This document shows, in pieces, positions 47,369 through 58,153 of a DNA stretch of 64,000 bases. The notes beneath the pieces are model-generated. The model was given only the letters and a program-made list of their open reading frames with translations, had not been told where the DNA came from and ran no database searches. The translations under genes were made by a program, and so were the position numbers. This DNA is from Brassica napus (lineage: Eukaryota; Streptophyta; Magnoliopsida; Brassicales; Brassicaceae), in NCBI RefSeq assembly GCF_020379485.1, contig NC_063448.1, forward strand, positions 9,509,726-9,573,725. The letters run 5' to 3'. Positions within the stretch are counted from its first letter, which is position 1, and every line of letters begins with the position of its first letter.

Positions 47369-50300
47369 ATGGAGAGTGGGATGAACATGAACATGAAAGT
47401 GGCGGTGTGTTTCAAGGGAAACAACTACTTGGTGTGGTCTCGGATGGTGAGAACCACAGTGGGAAGCAAGGGGCTTTGGAAACACATCACGCCAGGAGAA
47501 GCTCCAAAGCTCATCACTCAAGGAGAGGCTGAAGATGAAGCCGCAAGCAAGGCAGAAGAGAAGTGGCATCAAGAGGACATGTTGGTGATGTCTGTGCTCC
47601 ATGCGTCCCTTGAGCCGGCTATTCTGGATGCATACAGCTACTGTGAGTCTGCTAAAGAGCTGTGGGATACTTTGAAGAAGGTGTATGGCAACACTTCAAA
47701 CCTAAGCCGAGTGTTTGAGGTGAAGCAAGCTATCAACAACCTTGTACAAGAAGACATGGAGTTCACTAAGCATCTAGGAAGATTCAGAAGCCTCTGGTCC
47801 GAGATGGAGATGCTTAGGCCAAGCACAACGGATGCTGATGAGCTTAACAAGAGGAGAGAGCAAGATAAGGTCTTTGGGTTACTCCTCACCCTAAACCCGA
47901 CGTACAACGGTCTCATCCAGCACTTACTTAGGGAGGATACTCTACCTGACCTTGAGGATGTGTGTGCACGGATTCAGAAGGAGCAAGGCTCCATTGGGCT
48001 GTTTGGGAAGAAAGGAGATCTTTCCCTTGCAAGTCAAGCAACTCAAGAGGAGGGGAGTGAAGCTCCACAAGCAAACAAGGCTGCGCATGGGAAGTTTGAG
48101 GAGAGGAGGTTCAATGGGAGTTGTGATCACTGTAAGAAGCATGGTCACAAGAAGAGCCAATGCTGGATACTCCACCCTCACCTCAAGCCGGCTAAGTTCA
48201 TGAAGGATCGTGAGGCAAGGGCTAATGTCTCGGATGGTACAAGTGGTGTTGGTACAAGCAAAGGAAAGGAGATAGATGGGCGTGAGGCAGGTGATGGGAA
48301 GTCTCTTGTAGCCTACACTGGAGCACTAAGCAACCGTGGGAACAATGATCAAGAGTATCTAAGGAGATCCGACCTTGATGCTCTCATTAAGTTGTTCAAG
48401 GAGAATGGTAACACATTTGGGTATTCATTTGGTGCTAGTGTAGTAGAGAACTATAAGAATCTAACTAGAACTGATAGGATGCATGAGAGCTTGATAGAAA
48501 TGGTAAATCAATCTAGGATTGCAAACTTTGCTAGAAATGATCATACATTCAAACCATCTAGTATCCTTGCACATATTGCTAGTTCTCATGACATTAAGCC
48601 ATTAGTGATTGATTCAGGAGCATCTCATCATATGATAAGTGATACTAGTTTGATTAAAAACATTGTACCAATGAATGGAAATGTGATGATTGCTAATGGA
48701 GATAAGATTCCTATTAGAGGAATAGGAAGTCTTAAACTGTTTGATAAGGAAACTAAAGCTTTTTATATGCCTGAATTTACTTCAAACTTGTTATCTGTTA
48801 AGAAATGTGTTACTGATTTACAATGCAATGTTATATTCAGTCCTAATGATGTGAAGTTTCAGGATATTAAAAGCAGCAAGATGATTGGAAAGGGAGTGAC
48901 TAAAGGAGAACTATATTTACTTGAAGATCTCACTCCTGTTTCTAGATATAGCTGCTCGTTTACTTCTGTTTCTGGTTCTAGTTTAAGTAAAAATGCACTG
49001 TGGCATGCTAGATTAGGACACCCTCATAATAAGGCTTTAAAACTGATGTTGCCAGGTGTTTCCTTTGAGAATAATGAGTGTGAAGCTTGCATTTTAGGCA
49101 AGCATTGTAGAACTGTCTTTACCAAGTCCACTACTGTTTATGAAAAATGTTTTGATCTCATTCATTCTGATGTTTGGACTGCACCTTGCCTGTCTAGAGA
49201 TAGCCATAAGTACTATGTAACTTTCATTGATGAAAAATCCAAATACACCTGGTTAACCTTAATTCCAACCAAAGATAGGGTACTTGATGCATTTAAAAAC
49301 TTTCAAACCTATGTGACTAACCATTACAATGCCAAGATAAAGATTTTTAGGTCAGATAATGGAGGAGAGTACACAGGACAAGCATTCAAACTACACCTAT
49401 CTCAGCATGGAATCCTTCATCAGACAAGCTGTCCCTATACCCCACAACAGAATGGTGTGGCTGAGAGGAAGAACAGGCATTTGATGGAAGTAGCCAGGTC
49501 TATGATGTTTCAATCTAATGTGCCTAAGAAGTTTTGGAGTGATGCAGTTGCTACGGCTTGTTATCTCATCAACAGGACACCAACTCTGATTCTTCAAGGA
49601 CGATCACCATTTGAGGTACTGAATCAGTACAAACCCTCTCTAGAGCATATGAAGATCTTTGGATGTTTGTGTTTTGTGATGGTGCCTGGAGAGATAAGAA
49701 ACAAGCTAGAAGCTAAGAGTTCAAAGGCAATGTTTATTGGATATTCATCAAGTCAGAAAGGATACAAGTGCTATGATCCTAACACAAGGAGAGTGTTAGT
49801 ATCTAGAGAAGTGAAGTTTGTTGAAGAAAAAGGATACTATGAGGAGCAGACTCAAGATGATTTGAAAGATCTCACTTCTGATAGAGCTGAAACATTGAGG
49901 ATTATCCTAGAGGGTCTTGGAATCAACATGAATCAAGGTGGAAGAAGCACTACTCCAGTACCGGATCATCAGACCTCCAATCTTGACCATGAGGGGGGGA
50001 ATGAAACAAGAACTCAAAACCATGAAGAGACAAGTAGAGAAGAGAGTTCTGGTTCTCATGATCAAGCTGAGGAATCAAATGATCAACAAGGAGCTGAAGA
50101 GAGTCAGCTAAGGGAAGAAGGAGCTGAAGCAAGTCAGCTAGGAGAAGAAAGATCTGAACCAAGTGTACTGCCACAAGAAGAAGAACAAGAGATGGCGCAA
50201 GAAGGGCCAGTGTTGAGAAGAAGTACAAGGCTGAGAAAGGATCCTTCCAGTTGGGTAAACACAAGAGTGTACTACAATGCCCAAGCTGTGAAGCATCCTA

Positions 50301-51928
50301 CTCAGGCCGTGTGTTCTTTTGCTAAATATCCAGAAGCACATTGTGCATTCATGGTAAACTTAGATGAGAATCACATTCCAAGAAGCTATGAAGAGGCAAT
50401 GAAGGATAAGGAATGGAAGGAATCAGTAGGAGCTGAGGCAGGAGCTATGATCAAAAATGATACATGGTATGAGAGTGAACTACCAAAAGGGAAGAAGGCA
50501 GTATCTAGCAGATGGATCTTCACAATCAAATACAAGGCTGATGGGAAGATTGAGAGGAAGAAGACTAGATTAGTAGCAAGAGGGTTCACTCAAACATATG
50601 GAGAGGATTACATTGAGACATTTGCACCAGTAGCCAAGTTACATACCATTAGAATTGTACTAAGCTTGGCAGTTAATCTTGGATGGGGATTGTGGCAAAT
50701 GGATGTGAAGAATGCATTCTTACAAGGAGAACTTGAGGATGAAGTATACATGTATCCTCCACCTGGTCTTGAACATCTAGTGAAACGAGGGAATGTACTG
50801 AGGCTAAAGAAGGCTATCTATGGGTTGAAGCAATCTCCAAGAGCTTGGTACAACAAGTTGAGCACAACTCTGAACGGCCAAGGCTTTAAGAAGTCAGAAT
50901 TGGATCATACTCTCTTTACCCTCACTACTCCCTCAGGTATGGTTGCTCTTCTTGTGTATGTGGATGATATCATTATCACAGGGAGTGATAAGGAAGGTAT
51001 CAAAGAAACCAAGGAGTTTCTAAAGTCTATGTTTGAAATAAAAGACTTGGGAGAAATGAAATACTTTCTTGGAATTGAGATTTGTAGATCCAAGGAAGGT
51101 TTGTTCATGTCCCAAAGGAAGTATACACTTGATCTTCTGAAAGGTGCAGGTGCTTATGGAGGCAAGACAGCAAGGATGCCAATGGAGGATGGCTACAAAG
51201 TACCAAGAGAGGGGGAGATTGAAGACATCAAGCCATTTCATGATCCTAAACTCTATAGAAAACTTGTTGGCAAATTGATTTATCTTACCATCACAAGACC
51301 TGATATATGCTTTGCTGTGAATCAGGTGAGTCAACACATGCAGCTTCCCAAGGAACATCATTGGCGTATGGTGGAGAGGCTGCTAATGTATCTGAATGGC
51401 TCGCCGGATCAAGGAGTATGGATGGGGTGCAATGGAAGCACAGAAGTAGTGGGCTATTGTGATGCGGATTGGGCAGGTGATAGAGCTGACAGGAGATCAA
51501 CAACCGGCTATTGCACATTCATTGGAGGCAACTTGGTAACTTGGAAGAGTAAGAAACAGAAGGTGGTGTCATGCTCAAGTGCAGAAGCTGAATATAGAGC
51601 TATGCTGAAGCTTACAAACGAGCTAGTTTGGATCAAGGGCATCTTGAAGCATTTAAAGATAGAACAAGCCACTCCAATGACAATGCATTGTGACAACCAA
51701 GCAGCCATTCACATAGCCTCCAACTCGGTGTTCCATGAGAGAACAAAGCACATTGAGGTTGATTGCCACAAGGTGAGGCAGATGATTGTCCTAGGAGTCA
51801 TCTTGCCATGTTATACTAGGAGTGAAGATCAGTTGGCTGATGTATTCACCAAGGCTGCGAGGCAAAAGACAATGGAGTCCATTCATATCAGATTGGGCCT
51901 CATTGATCTTGGGAAGAGAAGTAGCTGA
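47369..51928 (+). CDS. Copia gag-pol polyprotein
   Basis: One open frame of 1,519 codons from an ATG 228 bases after the LTR. Domains in order, with approximate residues: a UBN2-type Gag region (1-230), CCHC nucleocapsid knuckle (252-265, CX2CX4HX4C), aspartic protease (DSGA, about 415), integrase (zinc-binding HARLGH at about 546 and CEACILGKH; core with DNGGEY at about 663), reverse transcriptase (from about 1045; the catalytic YVDD at about 1197) and RNase H (DADWAG at about 1365, SSAEAEY, and CDNQAA). The order integrase before RT defines copia. Gag and Pol are in one frame with no stop or shift, so protein ratios would depend on processing or splicing. All catalytic motifs are present. 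Confidence 0.96.
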   Translation: MESGMNMNMKVAVCFKGNNYLVWSRMVRTTVGSKGLWKHITPGEAPKLITQGEAEDEAASKAEEKWHQEDMLVMSVLHASLEPAILDAYSYCESAKELWDTLKKVYGNTSNLSRVFEVKQAINNLVQEDMEFTKHLGRFRSLWSEMEMLRPSTTDADELNKRREQDKVFGLLLTLNPTYNGLIQHLLREDTLPDLEDVCARIQKEQGSIGLFGKKGDLSLASQATQEEGSEAPQANKAAHGKFEERRFNGSCDHCKKHGHKKSQCWILHPHLKPAKFMKDREARANVSDGTSGVGTSKGKEIDGREAGDGKSLVAYTGALSNRGNNDQEYLRRSDLDALIKLFKENGNTFGYSFGASVVENYKNLTRTDRMHESLIEMVNQSRIANFARNDHTFKPSSILAHIASSHDIKPLVIDSGASHHMISDTSLIKNIVPMNGNVMIANGDKIPIRGIGSLKLFDKETKAFYMPEFTSNLLSVKKCVTDLQCNVIFSPNDVKFQDIKSSKMIGKGVTKGELYLLEDLTPVSRYSCSFTSVSGSSLSKNALWHARLGHPHNKALKLMLPGVSFENNECEACILGKHCRTVFTKSTTVYEKCFDLIHSDVWTAPCLSRDSHKYYVTFIDEKSKYTWLTLIPTKDRVLDAFKNFQTYVTNHYNAKIKIFRSDNGGEYTGQAFKLHLSQHGILHQTSCPYTPQQNGVAERKNRHLMEVARSMMFQSNVPKKFWSDAVATACYLINRTPTLILQGRSPFEVLNQYKPSLEHMKIFGCLCFVMVPGEIRNKLEAKSSKAMFIGYSSSQKGYKCYDPNTRRVLVSREVKFVEEKGYYEEQTQDDLKDLTSDRAETLRIILEGLGINMNQGGRSTTPVPDHQTSNLDHEGGNETRTQNHEETSREESSGSHDQAEESNDQQGAEESQLREEGAEASQLGEERSEPSVLPQEEEQEMAQEGPVLRRSTRLRKDPSSWVNTRVYYNAQAVKHPTQAVCSFAKYPEAHCAFMVNLDENHIPRSYEEAMKDKEWKESVGAEAGAMIKNDTWYESELPKGKKAVSSRWIFTIKYKADGKIERKKTRLVARGFTQTYGEDYIETFAPVAKLHTIRIVLSLAVNLGWGLWQMDVKNAFLQGELEDEVYMYPPPGLEHLVKRGNVLRLKKAIYGLKQSPRAWYNKLSTTLNGQGFKKSELDHTLFTLTTPSGMVALLVYVDDIIITGSDKEGIKETKEFLKSMFEIKDLGEMKYFLGIEICRSKEGLFMSQRKYTLDLLKGAGAYGGKTARMPMEDGYKVPREGEIEDIKPFHDPKLYRKLVGKLIYLTITRPDICFAVNQVSQHMQLPKEHHWRMVERLLMYLNGSPDQGVWMGCNGSTEVVGYCDADWAGDRADRRSTTGYCTFIGGNLVTWKSKKQKVVSCSSAEAEYRAMLKLTNELVWIKGILKHLKIEQATPMTMHCDNQAAIHIASNSVFHERTKHIEVDCHKVRQMIVLGVILPCYTRSEDQLADVFTKAARQKTMESIHIRLGLIDLGKRSS

Positions 51929-52057
51929 TCCCCTTAGTCATGAGATCTTTACTCTTTTTCCCTCATTAAGGTTTTGTCCCAATGGTTTTCCTTGGTGAGG
52001 TTTTTAATGAGGAAGATCTCATGGCTGTCCAAGCTTAGGCTTCCACAAAGCTAAGCT

Positions 52058-52067
52058 TGAGGGGGAG
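52058..52067 (+). other. Polypurine tract of the copia element
   Basis: The purine run GAGGGGGAG sits immediately before the 3' LTR (TGTTGAG at 52068). It would prime plus-strand DNA synthesis. Confidence 0.85.
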
Positions 52068-52653
52068 TGTTGAGATGAGCTGAGTATATGGAGATGAAGA
52101 GATAAGGAGTTGAAGAGAAGAGGAGATGAAGTACTTAGGGAAGTTTGGGAGAGTATGGTACGGTAGGCCGCACAAGGCCGTACAAGGCCGTACAAGGCCG
52201 TACCATCCAAACCTCAACCAAAACTTACCATACCTTATCCAAGTGAGACGGTAACTAAGGAGGAGTGACTTGGGTAGCTTAGGGAGAGGATCATACCGTT
52301 GAAAGGATAAGGGGACGCGGTGCCAGGCTGGAACAGGCTGGAAAGCTAAAGCACCTTTAGTCCAAGATGCCATAAGCGTGTGATGCATCCTAGTGGTTGA
52401 TTTGAATCCATTGCCTTGACTACACACGGCTCAATAGTGCTCATTTCCCCTCTTGTAAACCCTTGTGTTCCTCTTATAAATATGTAACCTCACTCATTAA
52501 TAAGATTAAGAAAGTTATGAGTCTCTCTTAGTCTTTACTCTCAACATGATTCGATCCTAGACTCCTAATCTCATTTCATACTCAAATCTCTTCTAAATCA
52601 CTTCTAGTCTTTCTTATTTACTCAGATTACTCTACTCAATCCTAAAAGTGATA
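52068..52653 (+). repeat. 3' LTR of the copia element
   Basis: 586 bases, identical to the 5' LTR except for two substitutions that I can see: a C for T in the first GGCCGTACAA unit (GGCCGCACAA), and T for G in GGATCATACC (GGATCAGACC in the 5' LTR). The near identity means insertion was recent. Confidence 0.95.
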
Positions 52654-53409
52654 GCTAGGAGTTTATGGAGCTCTACTTGGACAAACGACGGTCATGCTAC
52701 AACAACGACTAGGCTCATTCCTGCAGAAGAAGCTGATTCTCTGGTTCTTAGAGACATGACGTGAAGAGACTCAGACCTTTCGATTGGTCACCGAAAGTGT
52801 TTAAGTTCTCGGTGGTTCATGTTATGAGGCAAATCATTCGCAGTACCGCGATGATAGACAGAACCGGTAGATTCGCCTTGTCTTCGGTGTGGCAGGGTTT
52901 CGAGCTTGTTCGTGGTTGGTGCCAAAGCGACAGCCCGCCCTTTATCGGTGTTTGATTGATCAAACGGAGTCCAGAAGCTCTGGTTACGGATTGTCGCAAG
53001 TGTTGATCGTCACTACACCTACAAGATGCAATGCGTGTGCTATGTGCTTCTCGGTCTTCCCGCAATGAGAATAAGCGCCGTTTGATGATGATGCAGCTGG
53101 TCTTGTGTATTCACTCCTATCGTTTGGTACCAGCTGCAGCGAGCAGTAATTGGAATTCTCTTGATAGGATAGATTAGAGGTCTTAGAATTTGCGTTGTAT
53201 CTTGTTTTTTAGTGGTAGAATGTTGTGGTTTAAGAAACATGTCATTCTGTGTTAAGAGTGATCTTGTTTTCGTTGTGGTTGAAAGGGTACAAAGAGGTAT
53301 AGATCGGGTAGCGTATGATCCAACTTAGTGTCTATGTGATTCAACTCTTGGTTAATAAAAAGTTTGAAGTTGAGCAAAAAAAAAACAAAAAAAAACTAAC
53401 ATTTTCTCT

Positions 53410-54292
53410 TTCTTGCTGAAAACAAAATAAATCCACACTCAAATTCTAAAATTCTGTTATAAACTAGTTTCTATTTTGTACAACCAGTAAAAGCTAATTA
53501 AGCAATATAAAAACTTATCTATTCATTTTTAATGAAATATGGATTATGCACTTTTAAATAGTAGAATAAATAGCAAAATTATTTATGATCGTGCATTCCA
53601 TATTCATTATTCCTTTTTTGCGTATCTGGATTTATTAAAATAGCTCATTTAAAATAAAATTGTCTTTAGGCTATTAAAATTATTAGATCACCACTTTGAT
53701 GCTTTAATACTCCCATGACATACTTTCTCAAAAAAAAAAACTCCCATGACATATCGTCATGAGCTATTACATTTGATTGATTTGAAAGACAAAAAAATCA
53801 ATAGGTTTTCTTCACCAATAAAATTATTGTTCCAAATTAATGCCATACTGGCTTATGCCAAATTAATGCCACGTCATTGTTATCCACAGAGAAAATAAAT
53901 TGGAAAGAAGGTCTCTGGCCTTCCAATTGGCAAATTAGGCGTCATCGCCGCCAGGGACCACCTATCCCACCAAACAGTTTTCTTCCTCTCACGAAAATAA
54001 TGTTTTTAAAAGCGTTGACAATTAAAAAAATAATTAACTTCCATCAAAGATGAAACCCAACTATCTTTAATAATAAAGTTAAACTATGTGCCATTTCAGG
54101 CCGTCCACGTCGCTCAAGGAGGGTGGGGGTTTTCCGCCATGTGTACAGCTTCCCCAAAAGCTAATCTATAGTATCATTTTGGTTTCTCTTTCGTTTGCGA
54201 AAACTCAACACACGAAAACTCCACCTTAATTCCAACCTGAAAATTCTCCCTACGATCCTCTCTAGATTCTCGGCGCCGTCGTAGTAAAAAAA
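53410..54292. other. Intergenic, AT-rich, promoter of the ATG1t-like gene
   Basis: No gene seen. ACTCCCATGACATA occurs twice (about 53709 and 53741) around a run of A, a minor duplication. The segment near 54100-54290 is likely the promoter and leader of the kinase gene. Confidence 0.4.
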
Positions 54293-56129
54293 ATGTCCCA
54301 GTCCACGGCGAGGAGCGGGCGCGTTGTCGGCGACTACTTGGTGGGTCGGCAAATCGGGTCGGGTTCGTTCTCTGTAGTCTCCGAAGCGAGGCACCGTGTT
54401 CACGGGACCCACGTCGCAATCAAGGAGATCGCTATGGGAAGGCTTAACAAGAAGCTGCAGGAGAGTCTCATGTCTGAGATTTATATCCTGAGGAGGATCA
54501 ATCACCCCAACATCATCCGTTTGATCGACATGATCGAGGTTGGTTGGTTGGTCCTTTAAAACATCCAAAGTTCGATCCTTTATGCTTCTTGCTGCTGTGT
54601 TTTAGTTCCTTGAGATTGACCCTTTGTTTGAATGTGTTGTGTAGTCACCTGGGAAAGTACATTTGGTGTTGGAGTATTGTAGAGGAGGTGATTTGTCTGT
54701 GTATATTCAGAGTCATGGAAGTGTTCCTGAAGCTACTGCTAAGCATTTCATGTTGCAGTTAGGTAAACTCTAGGTAGATATTTCACCTTTGTTGAAATTA
54801 ATAAGTGCTAAGAATCTTTCCTTCTTGAAGCAGAATCTTCTTCTATCCACAGATGGAAACGATGCAGATCTGAAGATTGCTGATTTTGGATTTGCAAGGT
54901 ATTGTAATCAGCTCTCCCTGTTACTAAGATCAAAGAGTTGTGTAATATGTGTCAATTAGAGAAGGTTTCGAATGGGCTCGAGCTGCTTTTGAATGTATAT
55001 TGTCGAGTTCTAGCCTAGGTAAATTCATTCTTTTCTTACTTCTTAGGGATGTACGCATATTGTCCCCCACTCTTCAGGGCTTTTTAGTTTACATTTGAAA
55101 CATTCGCACTTTCCTTAATGCAGATCGTTGCAACCAAGGAGACTTGCAGAAACATTATGCGGTTCACCATTGTACATGGCCCCAGAGATTATGCAACTTC
55201 AGAAGTATGATGCAAAGGTGAGAAACCTTTCTCTTACAAAGCTATCTAGACCTTTCTCTCTTTTACAATATATCTTTAAGCACACAGGCAGATCTCTGGA
55301 GTGTTGGTGCTATCTTATTTCAACTTGCGACAGGCACAACCCCTTTTACAGGAAACAGCCAGCTTCAGGTTTTTTTTTGCATTCTCTGTCTCTTACAGAT
55401 TTCTACGTAAATGTTTTGTCTTCTGGTGTGCCTAAAACGATCTTTTGTTCACAGTTGCTCCAAAACATTTTGAGATCAACTGGATTACAATTTCCAGCGG
55501 ACTGTAGAGATTTAAGTTTGGACTGTATAGATCTATGTCAGAAGTTATTGCGCATTGATCGAGGTCAGCATCAGACTACTTTCTATCTATTGCATGAGAC
55601 CCATATAATAAGTTCTATTCATCTCCTACCTCACATGTCTTATTAGTAAAGAGTAAAAGAGCTTATGGTCCTACTCTCTTTGTATCCAATGCGATTACAG
55701 TACATTCTTGAATCTCTTGTCTTTTACAGTGGAACGTTTGACATTTGAAGAGTTCTTTAATCACCCTTTTCTTTCGGACAGGCAATCATATAATTTTTCA
55801 AGGTATATGTGACCGCCTTTTTTCTCTCTCTCTCTTTATATGCAAATATTTGTAGCTGATGAGATTATCTCTCCTACAGGAGTAGATTGGGCTCAAGGAC
55901 AATGGACGGTTTTCTTTCTTCTGGAAGCAGTCCGTCGAGAAACATGGAAGAAAGTTCTCAAGAAGACTGTTTACCCTTCCTCCTAGATGATGATTCCAGT
56001 GGACCTGAGGGGAGCCCTTCACATTTGAAAAGGACCTCCTCGATGAAGTCGTCCTCTGGATTTAACATTGATGCTAGAGTTGAGGACCACCGTGTTGATA
56101 GTCAACACGTTCTTTTTGTTAACGAATGA
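54293..56129 (+). CDS. ATG1t-like autophagy kinase lacking the catalytic loop
   Basis: ATG1 kinases start autophagy; ATG1t is the short seed-plant form without the C-terminal regulatory domain. Eight exons (54293-54538, 54645-54762, 54853-54898, 55124-55217, 55288-55368, 55455-55563, 55730-55802, 55880-56129) sum to 338 residues in frame. The N-lobe is intact ([15 protein letters not shown]), as are DFG (IADFGFA), [10 protein letters not shown] and the C-lobe ([13 protein letters not shown]). The stretch that should hold HRDLKPQN is absent: between 54763 and 54852 only a remnant reading LK-QNLLLST survives, out of frame with the spliced product. Splicing to the AG at 54851-54852 keeps the frame but deletes the loop with the catalytic Asp. 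It is either a pseudokinase or a decaying gene. It corresponds to the Arabidopsis gene I recall as At1g49180. Confidence 0.85.
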
Positions 56130-57209
56130 ATTTCAAATACGTTACATATTTGGTTTGAAGCTTACACAAAACAAAACAAAACAAAAAAAAAATACATTAA
56201 AATTATACTCTCTGTCGGCACCAGGCTGTGATAAATATACCAGTTTATAACACAGGAGAAATCACTATCCAATATCATTATCATAAGAAGGATGAGGAAG
56301 AACCATCTACCCAAAACCTGTCACATGGTTATTTGATTGTTATTTCATATTCTTGTTTAATTTTAACCATGATTGTCTTGCCACTATTTTAGAATAACTC
56401 TTGCTTGGTAAATAATGTTATAAGTATCTGATTAGTTGCATGATGATTTAGTTTGTAACCAACGGTGAAAGAATCTACAGATCTTTACTAAATATTGGAT
56501 GTAATTACTGCATTTGTTAAGATACTCTCTCTACTATGTTGTTCTATAGAAGAAGCATCAAACTCTGAATATTTTCTACTTCATGCTATCTAACACATGA
56601 TGGTTTTCATAATGTTACAACTGAGTTTTCGTATTCTTGAGTATGATAAAAGCGGCTTTAAGCTATTAGTATTGCTCGAAGAAACACATTGGGCCGAGGC
56701 TTAAGATCCCATCTCTCATATATGCGACTGTGAGCTTGTGTGTGTTTTAGTTGCATTAGTTAATATCAATGTGAAAAGTCTCAAGGTATATCAGTATCCA
56801 ACACATACTCGAAACATATTTCATTATATCTTTGTAGTTTTTCATACTTTAACATGCATCAATGGGAAGGCCTGTTGGAGATGCTGCTTAGCTGGGTTCC
56901 AATTTGCAAATCTCTGGTGGTCTTGATTTTCTTCAAGTATCAAGCATATTTCTCTTCTGTTTTGTTTTTGCTAATGATTTGGTTCTGTAATAATCTGTAT
57001 TAAAATCAGGGGCCAAATATATTGTCACAAGCCAAAAGTCCATGATATGAAGTGTTAGTTTGTCAACTTTGTTACATTAACACTTGAACGATTATCGTTT
57101 GAAGAGGAAAAATAGTAAATTATAAAAACTCCATAAGAGATCTTAGGTGTTCAATTTGGATTTAGATTTAATTTTGGTTCGTTTTTTTTTTAAATTTCAA
57201 GTTTTTGGT
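56130..57209. other. Intergenic downstream of the kinase gene
   Basis: AT-rich, without a supported gene or mobile element. The first few hundred bases probably hold the kinase 3' untranslated region. The open frames here are short and lack domains. Confidence 0.45.
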
Positions 57210-57667
57210 TTATAAAAAAGGTAATTATACTAAATAGATATTTTCAAGTTTTGGTCACAAAAATATAACACAAAGAGGAAAATGACCAAAATGTTTCATT
57301 TAATAGGTAAAAGGACCCTAATAGCCCTAAATATATAAAAAATAAAATTTTATAGTTTTAGATTATATGTTTTGAAATTTTTTTTTTTTCAAATTTTCTT
57401 TTTGTAATTCGAAAATACTTTTTGAAACTATTTTTAAAATTTTTATTTTAAAATTTTTAATATTTATTTTTTATTTTATAAAATTTTAAATCTCAATCCC
57501 AAATCCCCACCCTTTAACTCTAAACCCTAAGGTTTTGATTAGTTAACCCTAGGGGTATAAATATATATTTACCTCTTTAATGAAACATTTTGGTCATTTT
57601 TATCTTTAGAGTCTATATCTGTGACAGAAACTTTTTTAGTGCTATCCTAGGGTATTTCCCTTATAAA
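57210..57667. mobile_element. Mutator-like MITE, member A
   Basis: The left end (57212-57305) and the inverse complement of the right end (57570-57665) align over about 95 bases with mismatches and share AAAATGACCAAAATGTTTCA and a CACAAA/CACAGA phrase. The interior contains CTCTAAACCCTAA, a telomere-like phrase shared with the copies at 57870 and 59847. No coding capacity. Target duplication not clear. Confidence 0.6.
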
Positions 57668-57869
57668 AATTAACCATCATATTAAAATCATATCTACATT
57701 AGTTTGGCTTAATTTATATATTGTCCGTCCTCGATCTATTTGATTTTATACCACCAAATCATAAATATATTTAAATTTATAATTTTTTATATGATTAGAA
57801 AACGGATAATATTAAACACACAAATATATTTTCAGTAACCTAATTTTAAATAGAATGGTATTTCTGTTT

Positions 57870-58153
57870 GGGCAATTCTCTCAAATAGCTATTTTTAAGT
57901 TTTTGTCATAAAAATAGCCCTAAAAAATAATATGAATAAAATAGCCCTTTTTATTTTGAAAGTTTTAATATTTTTTTTTAAAAAAATTGAACTCATCCCA
58001 AAACCCAACCCCTTAACTCAAAACTTAGATTTGTTAACCATAACGGTATAAATGCATATTTACCTTTCAATAAAACCGCTTTTGGTCATTTTTCTCATTG
58101 GAGGTTTATTTTTGTGAAAATAAATTAAAAATAGCAATCTAAGGGAATTTTTC
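57870..58153. mobile_element. Mutator-like MITE, member B
   Basis: Starts GGGCAATTCTCTCAAATAGC and ends with ATAGCAATCTAAGGGAATTT, whose inverse complement resembles the start. GGTCATTTTTCTC near the right end matches the copy at 57210. The short interior has AACCC-rich phrases. No clean target duplication was found. Confidence 0.55.

Larger units (their letters stand above)
46555..52653 (+). mobile_element. Ty1/copia LTR retrotransposon, complete and young
   Basis: 6,099 bases with two 586-bp LTRs (46555-47140 and 52068-52653) that differ at only two positions by my alignment. A 5-base target duplication GCTAG lies at 46550-46554 and 52654-52658. The primer-binding site follows the 5' LTR directly, a purine tract precedes the 3' LTR, and one uninterrupted gag-pol frame spans the interior. 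All parts needed for autonomous transposition seem present. It is nested in the retroposon at 45915-53391. Confidence 0.97.
45915..53391 (+). mobile_element. Poly(A)-tailed retroposon, split by a copia element
   Basis: Outer segment 45915-46554 plus 52659-53391, about 1.37 kb without the copia insert. It ends in an A-rich tail (GAGCAAAAAAAAAACAAAA). A near-perfect direct repeat, ACTAACAGTTTCTCT at 45900-45914 and ACTAACATTTTCTCT at 53395-53409 with one mismatch, flanks it. No convincing ORF or RT domain is seen, so it looks like a non-autonomous retroposon. GC-rich bases near the 5' end (GATCCCCCGACGGTCGG) contrast with the AT-rich flanks. The family is not recognised; a Sadhu-type retroposon is one guess. 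Confidence 0.6.
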
